From CAXQZU01 sp964228555 (lineage in GTDB: Bacteria; Planctomycetota; PLA2; JAEUHO01), in NCBI GenBank assembly GCA_964228555.1, contig CAXQZU010000009.1, forward strand, positions 1-64,000: a stretch of 64,000 bases of DNA. Direction: 5' to 3'. Below are positions 1-15,140 of the stretch, in pieces. The notes beneath the pieces were generated by a model. It was given only the letters and a program-made list of their open reading frames with translations, was not told the origin of the DNA and ran no database searches. Within the stretch, counting starts at the first letter, position 1. Each line of letters opens with the position of its first letter. The position numbers were made by a program, and so were the translations under genes.

Positions 1-2273
<2,273 letters not shown>

Positions 2274-2295
2274 GGCTGGGCTCCTTTCGCGCGAC

Positions 2296-6267
<3,972 letters not shown>

Positions 6268-6632
6268 CGTCGGCTCCTCACCCTCGCGGGGAGCCGGCCA
6301 CGTCACCCGTCGAGACCGACGGTTGCGGACGGCGCGCCCACGAGGAAGCTGGGGGCGCCCCCTGGGGGACACCCGAGATCCTCGTCAACTCACGCAGCCA
6401 GGCCGCAGCCCGTGCGCCCAGGCTTCCGCCCCCCGGGCCTAGTCGGGGGACGCTGACGGGCGGCACGAGCACCGGGGGCAGGCCCCGGACCCGCGAGAAG
6501 GTAGGCCGTGAGGCCCAGCCTGGCGCGGGATTTCCTACCTGTGGGCAGCCCGGGCAGGCCCGCGCGAGGCGGGCCTGCCCGGACGGCCGGGACGGCCAAG
6601 CGGCCGAGGGCGGGCGCGAGGCCCGCCCCGGG
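6268..6632. other. rplL-rpoB intergenic region
   Basis: This is the only gene-free stretch over 300 bases in the window. No credible coding frame is seen in it. Its main feature is the perfect inverted repeat at 6550-6582 described separately. The 200 bases next to rpoB hold only GC-rich sequence and the rpoB ribosome site. No convincing -35/-10 pair for rpoB was seen, so rpoB is probably fed by read-through from the ribosomal genes. Confidence 0.6.
6550..6582 (-). terminator. 14-bp perfect hairpin between rplL and rpoB (attenuator or processing site)
   Basis: Arms 6550-6563 and 6569-6582 are exact reverse complements (14 bp, almost all G-C) with a 5-base loop. The hairpin lies 50 bases after the rplL stop. 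No U-run follows on the minus strand, so it is not a textbook terminator. Its place matches the partial attenuator and RNA-processing site known between rplL and rpoB in enterobacteria. That role here is inferred from position. Confidence 0.55.
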
Positions 6633-7043
6633 TCACTTGAGCTCGACCTCGGCGCCCGAGTCCTTGAGCTCCTTGGCGAGCTTCTCGGCGTCGTCCTTCG
6701 ACAGGCCGGTCTTGACCGGCTTGGGCGCGCCGTCGACCAGGTCCTTGGCCTCCTTGAGGCCCAGGCCGGTGGCCGCGCGGACCACCTTGATCACCTGGAT
6801 CTTCTGCTGGCCGCCGTTCTTGAGGATCACGTCGTAGGTCGACTTCTCCTCCGCGGCGGCAGCGCCACCGGCGGCAGCGCCGCCAGCAGCAGGGGCGGCC
6901 ACGGCCACCGGCGCGGCGGCCGAGACGCCCCAGCGGGCCTCCAGCGCCTTCACCAGCTTGGCGGCCTTGGCCAGCGTCAGCCCGTCCAGGCTGGCCGCGA
7001 TGGCCTCGAGCTCGGGGTCGAGCTGCGTGGTCTCGTTCGACAT
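6633..7043 (-). CDS. rplL: 50S ribosomal protein L7/L12
   Basis: Stalk protein that recruits translation GTPases to the ribosome; 136 residues. It has the N-terminal dimerisation helix region, an Ala/Gly-rich hinge around residues 42-65, and the C-terminal globular domain with VILKNGGQQKIQVIKVVR and TGLGLKEAKDLVDGAP. The length is a little above the usual 120-130 because of the long hinge. It is one of the minority of genes here ending in TGA. It follows rplJ by 77 bases, as in the standard beta operon. The ATG is preceded by an AGAAGGAG ribosome site. Confidence 0.98.
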   Translation of the reverse strand: MSNETTQLDPELEAIAASLDGLTLAKAAKLVKALEARWGVSAAAPVAVAAPAAGGAAAGGAAAAEEKSTYDVILKNGGQQKIQVIKVVRAATGLGLKEAKDLVDGAPKPVKTGLSKDDAEKLAKELKDSGAEVELK

Positions 7044-7120
7044 GGGTCTGCTCCTTCTGTCCTTCGGGAACTCGTACGGGAAACCGGGAATGGGGACCGC
7101 CTGGGGAGACGGCGTCGGGG

Positions 7121-7681
7121 CTAGGCGGAGCCCTCGGCGCCCTGCTTCGGGGAAGCGTCAACCTTCGCCTGCACGACGCGCACCAGGCCCGCGAGGACCC
7201 CGTGCATGGTGCCGACGATGCCGCGCGCCGGCGAGGCCAGCAGGCCCACCGTCATGCCGCGCAGCTCGGGCAGGCCCGGCAGCTTGGCCAGGCCCTCGGC
7301 GTCCTTCGCGCCGAGCACCTCGCCATCGGCCACGGCGCCCTTCACCAGCAGCGGCTTGTACTTCTTGCGGAACTCGACGACGACCTTGGCGATCGGCACC
7401 GGGCCCGATCCGCCGAACACGATCGCCGTGGAACCCTTGAGCATGCCGCGCAGGGGCTGGCTGGCCTCGCCCTTGAGCCACGCCGACTCCATCGCCAGGC
7501 GGGCCGTGCGGTTGTGCACGATGCGCAGGCGAGCGCCGCCCGCCTTCTCGCGCAACTCCTTGCGGAAGGCGCTGGCGCCCTCCACGGTCATCGGGCCGGT
7601 CTCGAGCACCAGGCAGCCGTTCGTGCCGTCCAGCTCCTTCTGGAGCTGGGTGCGGAGCATCGTCTTGAGGGCCTTTGCCAT
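7121..7681 (-). CDS. rplJ: 50S ribosomal protein L10
   Basis: Base of the ribosomal stalk; binds 23S rRNA and L7/L12 dimers. 186 residues with the family core (LRTQLQKELDGTNGCLVLE, RIVHNRTARLAM, LKGSTAIVFG) and an extended C-terminal helix for L7/L12 binding. It begins ten bases after rplA ends and is followed by rplL. In other bacteria L10 (with L12) represses this transcript by binding its leader; with only ten bases between rplA and rplJ there is little room for such a leader here. Confidence 0.98.
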   Translation of the reverse strand: MAKALKTMLRTQLQKELDGTNGCLVLETGPMTVEGASAFRKELREKAGGARLRIVHNRTARLAMESAWLKGEASQPLRGMLKGSTAIVFGGSGPVPIAKVVVEFRKKYKPLLVKGAVADGEVLGAKDAEGLAKLPGLPELRGMTVGLLASPARGIVGTMHGVLAGLVRVVQAKVDASPKQGAEGSA

Positions 7682-7691
7682 GGGCGCTCTC

Positions 7692-8381
7692 CTACACCAC
7701 GTCCACGGCCACGCCGGGGCTCATCGTGGCGCTCAGGCTGACCTTGCGGAAGTAGACGCCCTTCACGGCCGCGGGACGCACGGCGCGCAGGTGCTCGATC
7801 ATGTGGTTGACGTTGGCGACGAGCTCGGCCTCGGTGAAGCTGCGCTTGCCCACGGGCACGTGCACGTTGCCGCCCGCATCGGCGCGGTACTCGACCTTGC
7901 CGGCCTTGAACTCGCGCACGGCCTGGCCCACCTTGTCGGTGACCGTGCCGCTCTTGGGGCTGGGCATCTTGCCCGTGGGACCGAGCACCTTGCCCAGCTT
8001 GCCGACGTGACGCATCATCGCCGGGTGGGCGATGCACACGTCGAAGGCCACCCAGCCGTCGTTGATGCGCTTGGCCAGGTCCTCGGTGCCCACCACGTCG
8101 GCGCCGGCTTCCTGGGCCTCGCGCGCGGCGTCGCCCTCGGCGAACACGACCACCGTGCGCTGCTTGCCGATGCCCTTGGGCAGCGACACGCTGCCGCGCA
8201 CGCCCTGGTCGCTCTTGGTGGGATCGACGCCCAGGCGCACGCTCAGCTCGACGGTCTCGTCGAACTTCGCCTTGGGGAAGCGCCCCAGCACCGAGATGGC
8301 CTCGGCCAGGGGATAGCGCTTGTGCGGCACGTACCCGGGGACCTCCCGGGCAGCCTTGATGCGCTTGCCAGTGTGCTTCAC
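7692..8381 (-). CDS. rplA: 50S ribosomal protein L1
   Basis: Protein of the mobile L1 stalk; 229 residues (usual about 230). A longer frame is open upstream, but the GTG at 8381 is chosen because an AGGAGG ribosome site sits six bases before it and the family N-terminus (HTGKRIKAA) begins there. L1 blocks such as VGTEDLAKRI, HPAMMRHVGKLGKVLGPTGK and MPSPKSGTV are present. Unusually it does not follow rplK directly: a lipoprotein gene and a 237-base gap separate them. Confidence 0.97.
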   Translation of the reverse strand: MKHTGKRIKAAREVPGYVPHKRYPLAEAISVLGRFPKAKFDETVELSVRLGVDPTKSDQGVRGSVSLPKGIGKQRTVVVFAEGDAAREAQEAGADVVGTEDLAKRINDGWVAFDVCIAHPAMMRHVGKLGKVLGPTGKMPSPKSGTVTDKVGQAVREFKAGKVEYRADAGGNVHVPVGKRSFTEAELVANVNHMIEHLRAVRPAAVKGVYFRKVSLSATMSPGVAVDVV

Positions 8382-8618
8382 CGCGTCCTCCTGGCTCTCC
8401 CACAGCCGGCCGCGGTGCCGGTCGTGGTCACGAGCTACGCCCCAGGGGATCCGGGGCGAACGGGGGAGTGAACCCTCGGCCGGGCCGGACCCCAAGGAAA
8501 GAGAGGGGTGCCCAGCCCGGGAGCCACCCTCCCGGGCCCGCCACCCGGCTCCCCCACGGCCCGCCTCCACGCCGCGCACCGCATGCGCCACCCGTCCCGG
8601 CGGCCGGGGCCTCGCCGG

Positions 8619-9044
8619 CTAGCGCACGACGTGGATCACGGCCGGCCCCTCGAGCACGGCGGGCGGCCCCACCTGCGAGGGTGCGTGATCCCGGCCCCAC
8701 TGCGCAGCCACGGCGCTGGATGCCTCGGCCTGCGCCTGGGTCTCGAACACGCTCACCGCGGTCCAGCGGTCCGAGCCCGTCCAGAAGATGGTGTAGGACA
8801 CGAAGCCGGGCTGGCTGGAGACCAGCGGCACGAAGCTGTCGGCCACCTTGCGGGCCAGCTCCTCGCGGCCCTGGATCGTGTAGCTGCGCACCACGGCGAA
8901 GAGCGGCCGTGCAGGCGAGGCCTCCACGCGCACGGTCCGGGCCCCGGCGCAGCCAGCCAGGGCCACCGAGGCCACGAGCGCTGCCGCCAGCGCCATCCAG
9001 CGCAGGACAGGATGGCCTGCCAGGCGAGCGGGCACGCGCTGCAC
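8619..9044 (-). CDS. lipoprotein with ABM-like (antibiotic biosynthesis monooxygenase fold) domain
   Basis: 141 residues. The N-terminus has an Arg-rich start, a hydrophobic stretch (MALAAALVASVALAGC) and a lipobox L-A-G-C, so it should be a lipid-anchored envelope protein. Residues about 45-120 resemble the dimeric alpha/beta-barrel ABM fold (YTIQGREELARKVADSF, QPGFVSYTIF, VSVFETQAQAEAS). No catalytic residue can be assigned, and many ABM-fold proteins have no known function. The GTG start at 9044 comes one base after the rplK stop with no clear ribosome site, so translation may be coupled to rplK; an ATG at 8996 is the alternative. Its place between rplK and rplA is abnormal. Confidence 0.8.
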   Translation of the reverse strand: MQRVPARLAGHPVLRWMALAAALVASVALAGCAGARTVRVEASPARPLFAVVRSYTIQGREELARKVADSFVPLVSSQPGFVSYTIFWTGSDRWTAVSVFETQAQAEASSAVAAQWGRDHAPSQVGPPAVLEGPAVIHVVR

Positions 9045-9045
9045 C

Positions 9046-9471
9046 CTAGACGACGTCGATGCCCATCGAGCGGGCCGTGCCCGCGATCACGCGTGCGGCC
9101 GCCTCGGGGTCATGCGCGTTCAGGTCGGCCATCTTGCGCTTGGCGATCTCGGCCACCTGCGCCTTGGTCACCTTGCCCACCTTCGTGGTGTTGGGCGTGG
9201 CACTGCCGGAAGGCACGCCGGCGGCCTTCTTGAGCAGCACGCTCGCCGGGGGGCTCTTGAAGGTCATGTCGAAGCTGCGGTCGGTGTAGACGGTCAGGAT
9301 CACCGGGATCACGGTGCCCTGGTCCTTGGCCGTGGCCGCGTTGAACTGGCGCACGAACTCGCCGATGTTCACGCCGTGCTGGCCGAGCGCGGGGCCGACG
9401 GGGGGCGCAGGCGTGGCCTGCCCGCCCGGGCACTGCAGCTTGACCTTGGCCTTGACTTCCTTCTTCGCCAT
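9046..9471 (-). CDS. rplK: 50S ribosomal protein L11
   Basis: Part of the GTPase-associated centre; 141 residues, the standard length. The N-terminal domain (KLQCPGGQATPAPPVGPALG, then GVNIGEFVRQFN) and C-terminal rRNA-binding domain (TPNTTKVGKVT, VIAGTARSMGIDV) are complete. It lies 24 bases after nusG as in most bacteria. ATG start at 9471 with a GGAGG ribosome site nearby; TAG stop. Confidence 0.98.
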   Translation of the reverse strand: MAKKEVKAKVKLQCPGGQATPAPPVGPALGQHGVNIGEFVRQFNAATAKDQGTVIPVILTVYTDRSFDMTFKSPPASVLLKKAAGVPSGSATPNTTKVGKVTKAQVAEIAKRKMADLNAHDPEAAARVIAGTARSMGIDVV

Positions 9472-9495
9472 GGCGGGACCTCCGGGGCGGGCTGG

Positions 9496-10047
9496 CTAGG
9501 ACACCAGCTCCACCTGCCAGTACTCGAGCTCGACCGGGGTCGCCCGGCCGAAGATGGTGACGGTGACGCGCACCAGGCCCTTGGCGGGCATGATGTCCTC
9601 GACGACGCCCTCGAACGACTCGAGGGCGCCTTCCTTGATCTTGACCTTGTCGCCCTTCTTGAGCGAGATCTGGAGCTGCGGCGAGCGCGACTCGCTCTTC
9701 TCGATGGCCGACAGCAGGCGGTCCACCTCGGGCTGCGAGAGCGGCTCGGGATGGCCCTGCGCGCCCACGAAGTTGCCGGCGCCCGGCACCGAGCGGGCCA
9801 GCGCGCGCACCGCCGCGGGCACCTCGCCGTCCAGCTGCTCGACCTCGAGGAACACGTAGCCCGGGTAGATCTTGTTCTTGCGCGTGCGCTTCTGGCCGCC
9901 CTTGAGCTCGGTGACGACCTCGAGCGGCACGAGCACGCGCGACACGGCGCCGTCGAGGCTGCCGAGCTTGAGCTGGCGCACGAGCTTCTCCTGCACGCTC
10001 GCCTCGCGGCCGCTCTGCACCTTCAGCACGTACCAGCGCTTGGCCAC
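9496..10047 (-). CDS. nusG: transcription termination/antitermination protein NusG
   Basis: RNA polymerase elongation factor linking transcription with Rho or the ribosome; 183 residues. The NGN domain starts with KRWYVLKVQSGREASVQEKL and contains PGYVFLE; the C-terminal KOW domain holds KKGDKVKIKEGALESFEGVV. The frame is open far upstream, but a GTG at 10047 with a TAGGAG ribosome site gives the correct N-terminus. Eight bases separate it from the secE stop, the conserved secE-nusG pair. Confidence 0.97.
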   Translation of the reverse strand: MAKRWYVLKVQSGREASVQEKLVRQLKLGSLDGAVSRVLVPLEVVTELKGGQKRTRKNKIYPGYVFLEVEQLDGEVPAAVRALARSVPGAGNFVGAQGHPEPLSQPEVDRLLSAIEKSESRSPQLQISLKKGDKVKIKEGALESFEGVVEDIMPAKGLVRVTVTIFGRATPVELEYWQVELVS

Positions 10048-10055
10048 GGCGGCTC

Positions 10056-10538
10056 CTAGAAGATGAAGCGGAAGAGCAGCATGAGCAGCTCGTCGGCCCA
10101 GAAGAGGATGGCACCCATGACGATGGTCACCAGCGAGACCACCATCGTGGCGCCCTTCACGTCGCTGCCCGAGGGCCAGGAGACCTTCTTGAGCTCCTGC
10201 TCGGTGTCGATCAGCAGGTCCACCAGCGAGGCCCGGTTGAGCACCTTGTGGATGGCCAGCGCGCCGAACACGAAGACCAGCGCGCAGGTCACCTTGGCCC
10301 ACGTGATGTCGCCCACGAGCGGCAGGCCGGCCACGAGGGCCTCGGCGCTCTCGCGGTAGAGCAGTCCGAAGAGGCTGCGCACGCCGAAGGCCAGCAGCAC
10401 GCCCAGGAACAGGTAGGCCACCCAGCGGCTGGCGGTGCCCTGCCCCGGCTTGAGCAGGGCCAGGCCCGCGCGCGACGGGGCGGCCGCCGCGGGTGCGGCC
10501 GGCGCGCTGCTCGGGGCGGGGGTCTCGGGGGCGCTCAT
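10056..10538 (-). CDS. secE: protein translocase subunit SecE
   Basis: Small essential subunit of the SecYEG channel. 160 residues, longer than the usual 60-130 because of a Pro/Ala-rich N-terminus and two extra membrane segments (around residues 40-60 and 82-105) before the conserved part. The hallmark amphipathic helix (TEQELKKVSWPSGSDV) and last membrane helix (MVVSLVTIVMGAILFWADEL) are present. It precedes nusG. The three-helix form is like that of enterobacteria. Confidence 0.95.
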   Translation of the reverse strand: MSAPETPAPSSAPAAPAAAAPSRAGLALLKPGQGTASRWVAYLFLGVLLAFGVRSLFGLLYRESAEALVAGLPLVGDITWAKVTCALVFVFGALAIHKVLNRASLVDLLIDTEQELKKVSWPSGSDVKGATMVVSLVTIVMGAILFWADELLMLLFRFIF

Positions 10539-10608
10539 GGGGACCTGGGGTCTCAGGATGGGGAGAGGGAAGGGCAGGCTCGGCAGCGTCCACCGGGCCG
10601 GGAGGGGG

Positions 10609-10684
10609 TGGCACGGCAGGTAGGAATCGAACCCACAACCTGCTGATTTGGAATCAGCTGCTCTACCAATTGAGCTACTGCCGT
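10609..10684 (-). tRNA. tRNA-Trp (anticodon CCA)
   Basis: A full cloverleaf: 7-bp acceptor ACGGCAG/CTGCCGT, D arm GCTC/GAGC, anticodon stem GCTGA/TCAGC with loop TTCCAAA, T arm GTGGG/CCTAC. The discriminator is G and CCA is encoded. It sits between rpmG and secE, as tRNA-Trp does in many bacteria. Confidence 0.97.
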
Positions 10685-10717
10685 ACGCAGGTGCGGGCGG
10701 GCCGAGCCCGCCGCGCG

Positions 10718-10891
10718 CTACTTCTTCTTGCTCTCCTTGTGGAGGGTGTGCTTCTTCAGGCGCGGGCAGTACTTCTTGAGCTCCAGCTTGTAGGGGTTGC
10801 CCTTCAAGCGCTTCTGGACCCGGTAGTTCAGGTCCCCGCTCTCGGTGCACTGCAGCCACACGTAGCCACGGGCCGCGTTCGACTTCGCCAT
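10718..10891 (-). CDS. rpmG: 50S ribosomal protein L33
   Basis: A 57-residue basic protein, too short for ordinary gene callers. Translation gives MAKSNAARGYVWLQC, then a YKLELKKYCPRLKKHTLHKE C-terminus typical of L33. Zinc-binding L33 has two C-x-x-C pairs; here only one Cys of each pair remains (Cys15 and Cys42), so it is the zinc-free (C-minus) form. ATG at 10891 has a CAGGAG ribosome site. It lies 37 bases after tuf and is followed by tRNA-Trp and secE, a common order. Confidence 0.95.
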   Translation of the reverse strand: MAKSNAARGYVWLQCTESGDLNYRVQKRLKGNPYKLELKKYCPRLKKHTLHKESKKK

Positions 10892-10928
10892 GGTGTGCTC
10901 CTGGCGCCGCCGGGCGGCGCCCGTCGGG

Positions 10929-12155
<1,227 letters not shown>

Positions 12156-12301
12156 GGCAGGCGCTCCTTGTCGCAGGGGCCCGCATGCGCGGGCCGTTCG
12201 GGTTCAGGGGGTCGTTGGGGTTGGTACGGGAAGGTTTGGGACGTGGGCTGCGGCCAGGCCGCTCGCTCCCTGCCGTGCGGGGCGGTCGCGATGCCCCGGG
12301 C

Positions 12302-12376
12302 TGGAGCTGGTGGAGGGGATTGAACCCTCGACCTCCTCCTTACCAAGGAGGTGCTCTACCACTGAGCTACACCAGC
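12302..12376 (-). tRNA. tRNA-Thr (anticodon GGT)
   Basis: Acceptor GCTGGTG/CACCAGC, D arm GCTC/GAGC, anticodon stem CCTCC/GGAGG with loop TTGGTAA, T arm with TTCAATC loop. The CCA end is encoded. It lies about 150 bases before tuf, the place of thrT in enterobacteria. Confidence 0.97.
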
Positions 12377-12502
12377 GCGTGGCGCGGGACTCGCGGCCGT
12401 GCCGGCGTGCGGCAGGGTGCGTGGATGGGGTGGGTGCTGGGAGCCAAGGCTCCCGTCGTGTCGGGCAGGGTGTCCAGCAGGTGTCGTGGCCAGCCAGGCA
12501 GG

Positions 12503-12576
12503 TGGAGCGGGCGATGGGAATCGAACCCACGTCACCGGCTTGGAAGACCGGAGCTCTACCATTGAGCTACGCCCGC
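12503..12576 (-). tRNA. tRNA-Gly (anticodon TCC)
   Basis: Acceptor GCGGGCG/CGCCCGC, D arm GCTC/GAGC, anticodon stem CCGGT/GCCGG with loop CTTCCAA, T loop TTCGATT. CCA is encoded. First transcribed element of the Gly-Thr-tuf unit; the promoter lies about 60 bases upstream. Confidence 0.97.
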
Positions 12577-12634
12577 AGAGCATCGAGCGGGGAACCCGTT
12601 CGACTCCCGAGGGGTACCCCAAGGTGAGCGGGGG

Positions 12635-12662
12635 AATGTAGGCGCGGGCTGGCGCCCGTCAA
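12635..12662 (-). promoter_or_regulatory. promoter of the tRNA-Gly/tRNA-Thr/tuf unit
   Basis: On the minus strand, TTGACG (12662-12657), a 16-base spacer and TACATT (12640-12635). It is one of the best sigma-70-like matches in the window. Predicted start about 12628, about 50 bases before tRNA-Gly. It diverges from pyrE. Confidence 0.7.
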
Positions 12663-12741
12663 TGGAATGGCGCATCGCTGGCGGCGCCCGCGGGGCTCCC
12701 CTCCCGTAGCCTCCTGCCGCCCGCCCAGCCCCGGAGGCCCC

Positions 12742-13452
12742 ATGCAGCCCTACCAGCGCGACTTCGTCGACTTCCTGCTCGCCGCCGGCGCCCTCAAGGT
12801 GGGCTCCTTCAAGCTCAAGAGCGGGCGCATGTCGCCCCTGTTCCTGAACACGGGCGATCTGGACACCGGGGCCAGGCTGGGCCACGTGGGGCGGGCCTAT
12901 GCGGCCACGCTGCTGGAGCGGCTGGGCGCCGGGGGCTTCGACGTGGTGTTCGGCCCGGCCTACAAGGGCATCCCGCTGGCCGTGGCGACCGTCATGGCAC
13001 TGGCCGAGAAGGGCATCGACAAGGCATTCCTTGCAGATCGCAAGGAAGCCAAGACGCACGGCGCAGAGGCCGCCGGGACGGCGGCGGCTGGCCGCCTGCT
13101 GGGCCGCCCCCCCCAGCCGGGCACCCGCTACGTGCTGGTCGACGACGTGCTGACGACTGGGGCCACGAAGGACGAGGCTGTCACCTTCCTGCGGCAGCTG
13201 GACGCTGCCGCCCGCTTCCCGGCCCTGCTCATCGTCCTGGACCGCCAAGAGCGCGCACCGGATGGCACGGACGCTGTCGGGGCATTCACGCAGCGCACGG
13301 GCGTCCCGGTGCTGCCCGTCGTGCGGCTCACCGAGACCGTGGACCACCTGGCTGCCAAGGGCGTGGTGGCCCGTGACGACTTGCAGCGAATCCGGGCCTA
13401 CTGGGCAGAGTTCGGCACCCCCGACGCGCAGGCCTGGGCCCGTCGCGCCTAG
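12742..13452 (+). CDS. pyrE: orotate phosphoribosyltransferase
   Basis: Joins orotate to PRPP to give OMP in pyrimidine synthesis; 236 residues. The PRPP motif VLVDDVLTTGATK is intact, and GSFKLKSGRMSPLFLNTGD and FGPAYKGIPLA match the substrate loops. The upstream frame is open, but ATG 12742 with a GGAGG ribosome site gives the family N-terminus (YQRDFVDFLL). A TAGCCT box at 12707-12712 may be its -10. It stands alone on the plus strand inside the minus-strand tRNA-tuf block, so it looks inserted there. Confidence 0.95.
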   Translation: MQPYQRDFVDFLLAAGALKVGSFKLKSGRMSPLFLNTGDLDTGARLGHVGRAYAATLLERLGAGGFDVVFGPAYKGIPLAVATVMALAEKGIDKAFLADRKEAKTHGAEAAGTAAAGRLLGRPPQPGTRYVLVDDVLTTGATKDEAVTFLRQLDAAARFPALLIVLDRQERAPDGTDAVGAFTQRTGVPVLPVVRLTETVDHLAAKGVVARDDLQRIRAYWAEFGTPDAQAWARRA

Positions 13453-13552
13453 GGCCAGCGCTCGAGGACTCCGTGCGCCCGCCACGCAGGCGCCGTCCCC
13501 CGGGCCGGCCTGCGCAGGCCGCCAGGCCCGCGCCAGGGGTGCCCGCAAAGCA

Positions 13553-13588
13553 CCGGGGCCCGCGCCCCATGCGGGACGCTGGCCCCGG
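13553..13588. terminator. possible bidirectional hairpin between pyrE and a convergent lipoprotein gene
   Basis: Arms CCGGGGCC (13553-13560) and GGCCCCGG (13581-13588) enclose a smaller CCC/GGG stem. There is no T-run on either side. The convergent placement suggests termination from both directions; in GC-rich DNA such pairs also occur by chance. Confidence 0.35.
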
Positions 13589-13650
13589 AAGCGCCCCCGC
13601 ACCGCACGACGGCAGCGCGTGGCGCAGGCGGCGCGAACGCCGCGGCCGGC

Positions 13651-13818
13651 CTAGCCGCAGGCCTTGCCGCCGGCCCCGCATGCAGCGGCCGCAGGGGCCG
13701 GCGACGCCGCGGGGGCGGGCGTGGCGCTGACGGCGCCGGGCGCCGTCGGGGAGGCGTAGCGGCACCCGGCCAACGCCGAGGTGCCCAGCAGGAGGGCAAA
13801 CACGAGCACGATGCGCAT
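13651..13818 (-). CDS. small lipoprotein of unknown function
   Basis: 55 residues from ATG 13818, which has a TGGAGCG ribosome site. The signal MRIVLVFALLLGTSALAGC ends in a clear lipobox, and the mature part is a low-complexity Ala/Pro stretch ending in a Cys-Gly-rich tail (ACGAGGKACG). Only about 37 residues remain after processing. Two tail cysteines could form a disulfide. No function can be named. It converges on pyrE. Confidence 0.7.
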   Translation of the reverse strand: MRIVLVFALLLGTSALAGCRYASPTAPGAVSATPAPAASPAPAAAACGAGGKACG

Positions 13819-13957
13819 GGGTCGCTCCAGGGAGGCGCGGCCCGACACAGGCCGCTGGGGCGGACCGTAGCGGTCGGCAGGGTGGCGTAGTGCGAAATCG
13901 GGCGCGGGCTTGCGACCCCTCCGAGCCCCCCTACGACGGTCCGTCGCGCCCCGGGCT

Positions 13958-14380
13958 CTACCGCGACTCGTGCGAGCCCTGCCGGGGTGCGATCTCGACC
14001 AGCAGGCAGGGCCCCCCATGGAGCACCAACGCGCCCGCCTCCTGCGCCCGACGCACCGCCTCGGGGTGCTCGGCCCCCGGCTGCATCCAGAGGCGCCGCA
14101 GGCCCAGTGCCAGGGCCTGTTCCACCACCTGCAGGGTCACCTCCGGCGGCGTGACGATCGACACGCCGTGCACGCCGGGAGGCAGGGCGGCCAGCGAGGC
14201 CACGCAGCGCTGCCCTTCCACCTCGCTCTCGCGCGGGTGCACGGGCACGGCCTCGCGCCCGCTGGCCAGCAGGGCGCGCAGCACGCGGTTGCCGAACTTG
14301 GACCGGTCGCGCGAGGCACCCACCACGGCGTACCGGTCGCCGTCGAGGAACTCCTGAACCTGTTGCGCGATGAGGGCCAC
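13958..14380 (-). CDS. CoA-binding domain protein (YccU family)
   Basis: 140 residues with a Rossmann-like CoA-binding fold: RYAVVGASRDRSKFGNRVLR near residues 14-33, VPVHPRESEVEGQ, VSIVTPPEVTLQVVEQAL and LWMQPGAEHPEAV. This is the single-domain family related to succinyl-CoA synthetase alpha; its cellular role is not known. GTG 14380 is chosen because AAAGGAG sits six bases upstream. It diverges from the ACT-domain gene with 58 bases between them, so the two promoters must overlap. Confidence 0.85.
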   Translation of the reverse strand: MALIAQQVQEFLDGDRYAVVGASRDRSKFGNRVLRALLASGREAVPVHPRESEVEGQRCVASLAALPPGVHGVSIVTPPEVTLQVVEQALALGLRRLWMQPGAEHPEAVRRAQEAGALVLHGGPCLLVEIAPRQGSHESR

Positions 14381-14438
14381 GGGCTCCTTTCTATCGCAGG
14401 CTGCGGGCGGTAGGCTCCTCGCAGCAAGGAGCCCACGG

Positions 14439-14912
14439 ATGCCCGAGACGCGACAGGACCAGACCGACCCGCGCATCGTCCAGATCACGATCTTCCTGCC
14501 GAACCGCCTCGGCGCGCTGCGACAGGCCGTGCAGCGCCTCGAGATGGCGCAGGTACGCATCCTGGGCTTGATCGTGATGGACTCCTCGGACCACGCGGTG
14601 GTGCGCACCGTGGTGGACCGGCCTGCGAAGGCGATGGCGGCCCTGCGCGACAGCGGCTACGGCGCCTGCGAGAGCGAGATCCTGTGCGTGCAGGTGCCGG
14701 TGGGCGGCTCGTCGCACATCCAGAAGGTGCTCGGGGCCTTGGTGGGCGCCGAGGTCAACATCATGTACGTCTACGTCCTGCTCGCGCGCATCGAGGGCCA
14801 CGGCCTGCTCGCGCTGCAGACCGACGACAGCGCCTCGGCCGAGCGCGTCCTGCGCGAGCGCGGCTTCTCGCTGGCCCACCAGGACGACCTGGGCGACGCC
14901 AGCGACGCCTGA
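14439..14912 (+). CDS. tandem ACT-domain protein
   Basis: 157 residues made of two ACT domains, about residues 12-85 (RIVQITIFLPNRLGALRQAV) and 92-150 (HIQKVLGALVGAEVNIMYVY). ACT domains bind amino acids or other small ligands and usually regulate a partner enzyme; no catalytic domain is attached. ATG 14439 has an AAGGAG ribosome site and a TAGGCT box (14411-14416) as a likely -10. Ends in TGA. Stand-alone double-ACT proteins are often regulatory; the ligand cannot be told from sequence. Confidence 0.85.
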   Translation: MPETRQDQTDPRIVQITIFLPNRLGALRQAVQRLEMAQVRILGLIVMDSSDHAVVRTVVDRPAKAMAALRDSGYGACESEILCVQVPVGGSSHIQKVLGALVGAEVNIMYVYVLLARIEGHGLLALQTDDSASAERVLRERGFSLAHQDDLGDASDA

Positions 14913-15013
14913 GGGCGCACGGCACGGAGGGCCTGCTCGCGCCCCGCCCGCCGGGTCGTACGGCATGCGCACGGGCGCGACGCGGGGCCGGGCTGCGGAC
15001 CGGCGTGCGCGGA

Positions 15014-15098
15014 TGGTGGCGGCAGAGGGATTCGAACCCCCGTAGGCAAAGCCAGCTGATTTACAGTCAGCCCCCGTTGGCCACTTGGGTATGCCGCC
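15014..15098 (-). tRNA. tRNA-Tyr (anticodon GTA)
   Basis: Class II tRNA with a long variable arm: acceptor GGCGGCA/TGCCGCC, anticodon stem CTGA/TCAG with loop containing TGTAAA, T loop TTCGAAT. Discriminator A and CCA are encoded. It lies 42 bases after tRNA-Thr(TGT), the same pair order as in the enterobacterial tufB operon. Confidence 0.97.
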
Positions 15099-15140
15099 GT
15101 GCGCGCAGCCGCGAGCCTGCCGGATCCAGCGCAGCGGGTG

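Noticed and set aside
9496..10638. NusG with a 197-residue N-terminal extension
   Set aside because: The extension overlaps secE in another frame and lacks conserved sequence; GTG 10047 with TAGGAG gives normal NusG.
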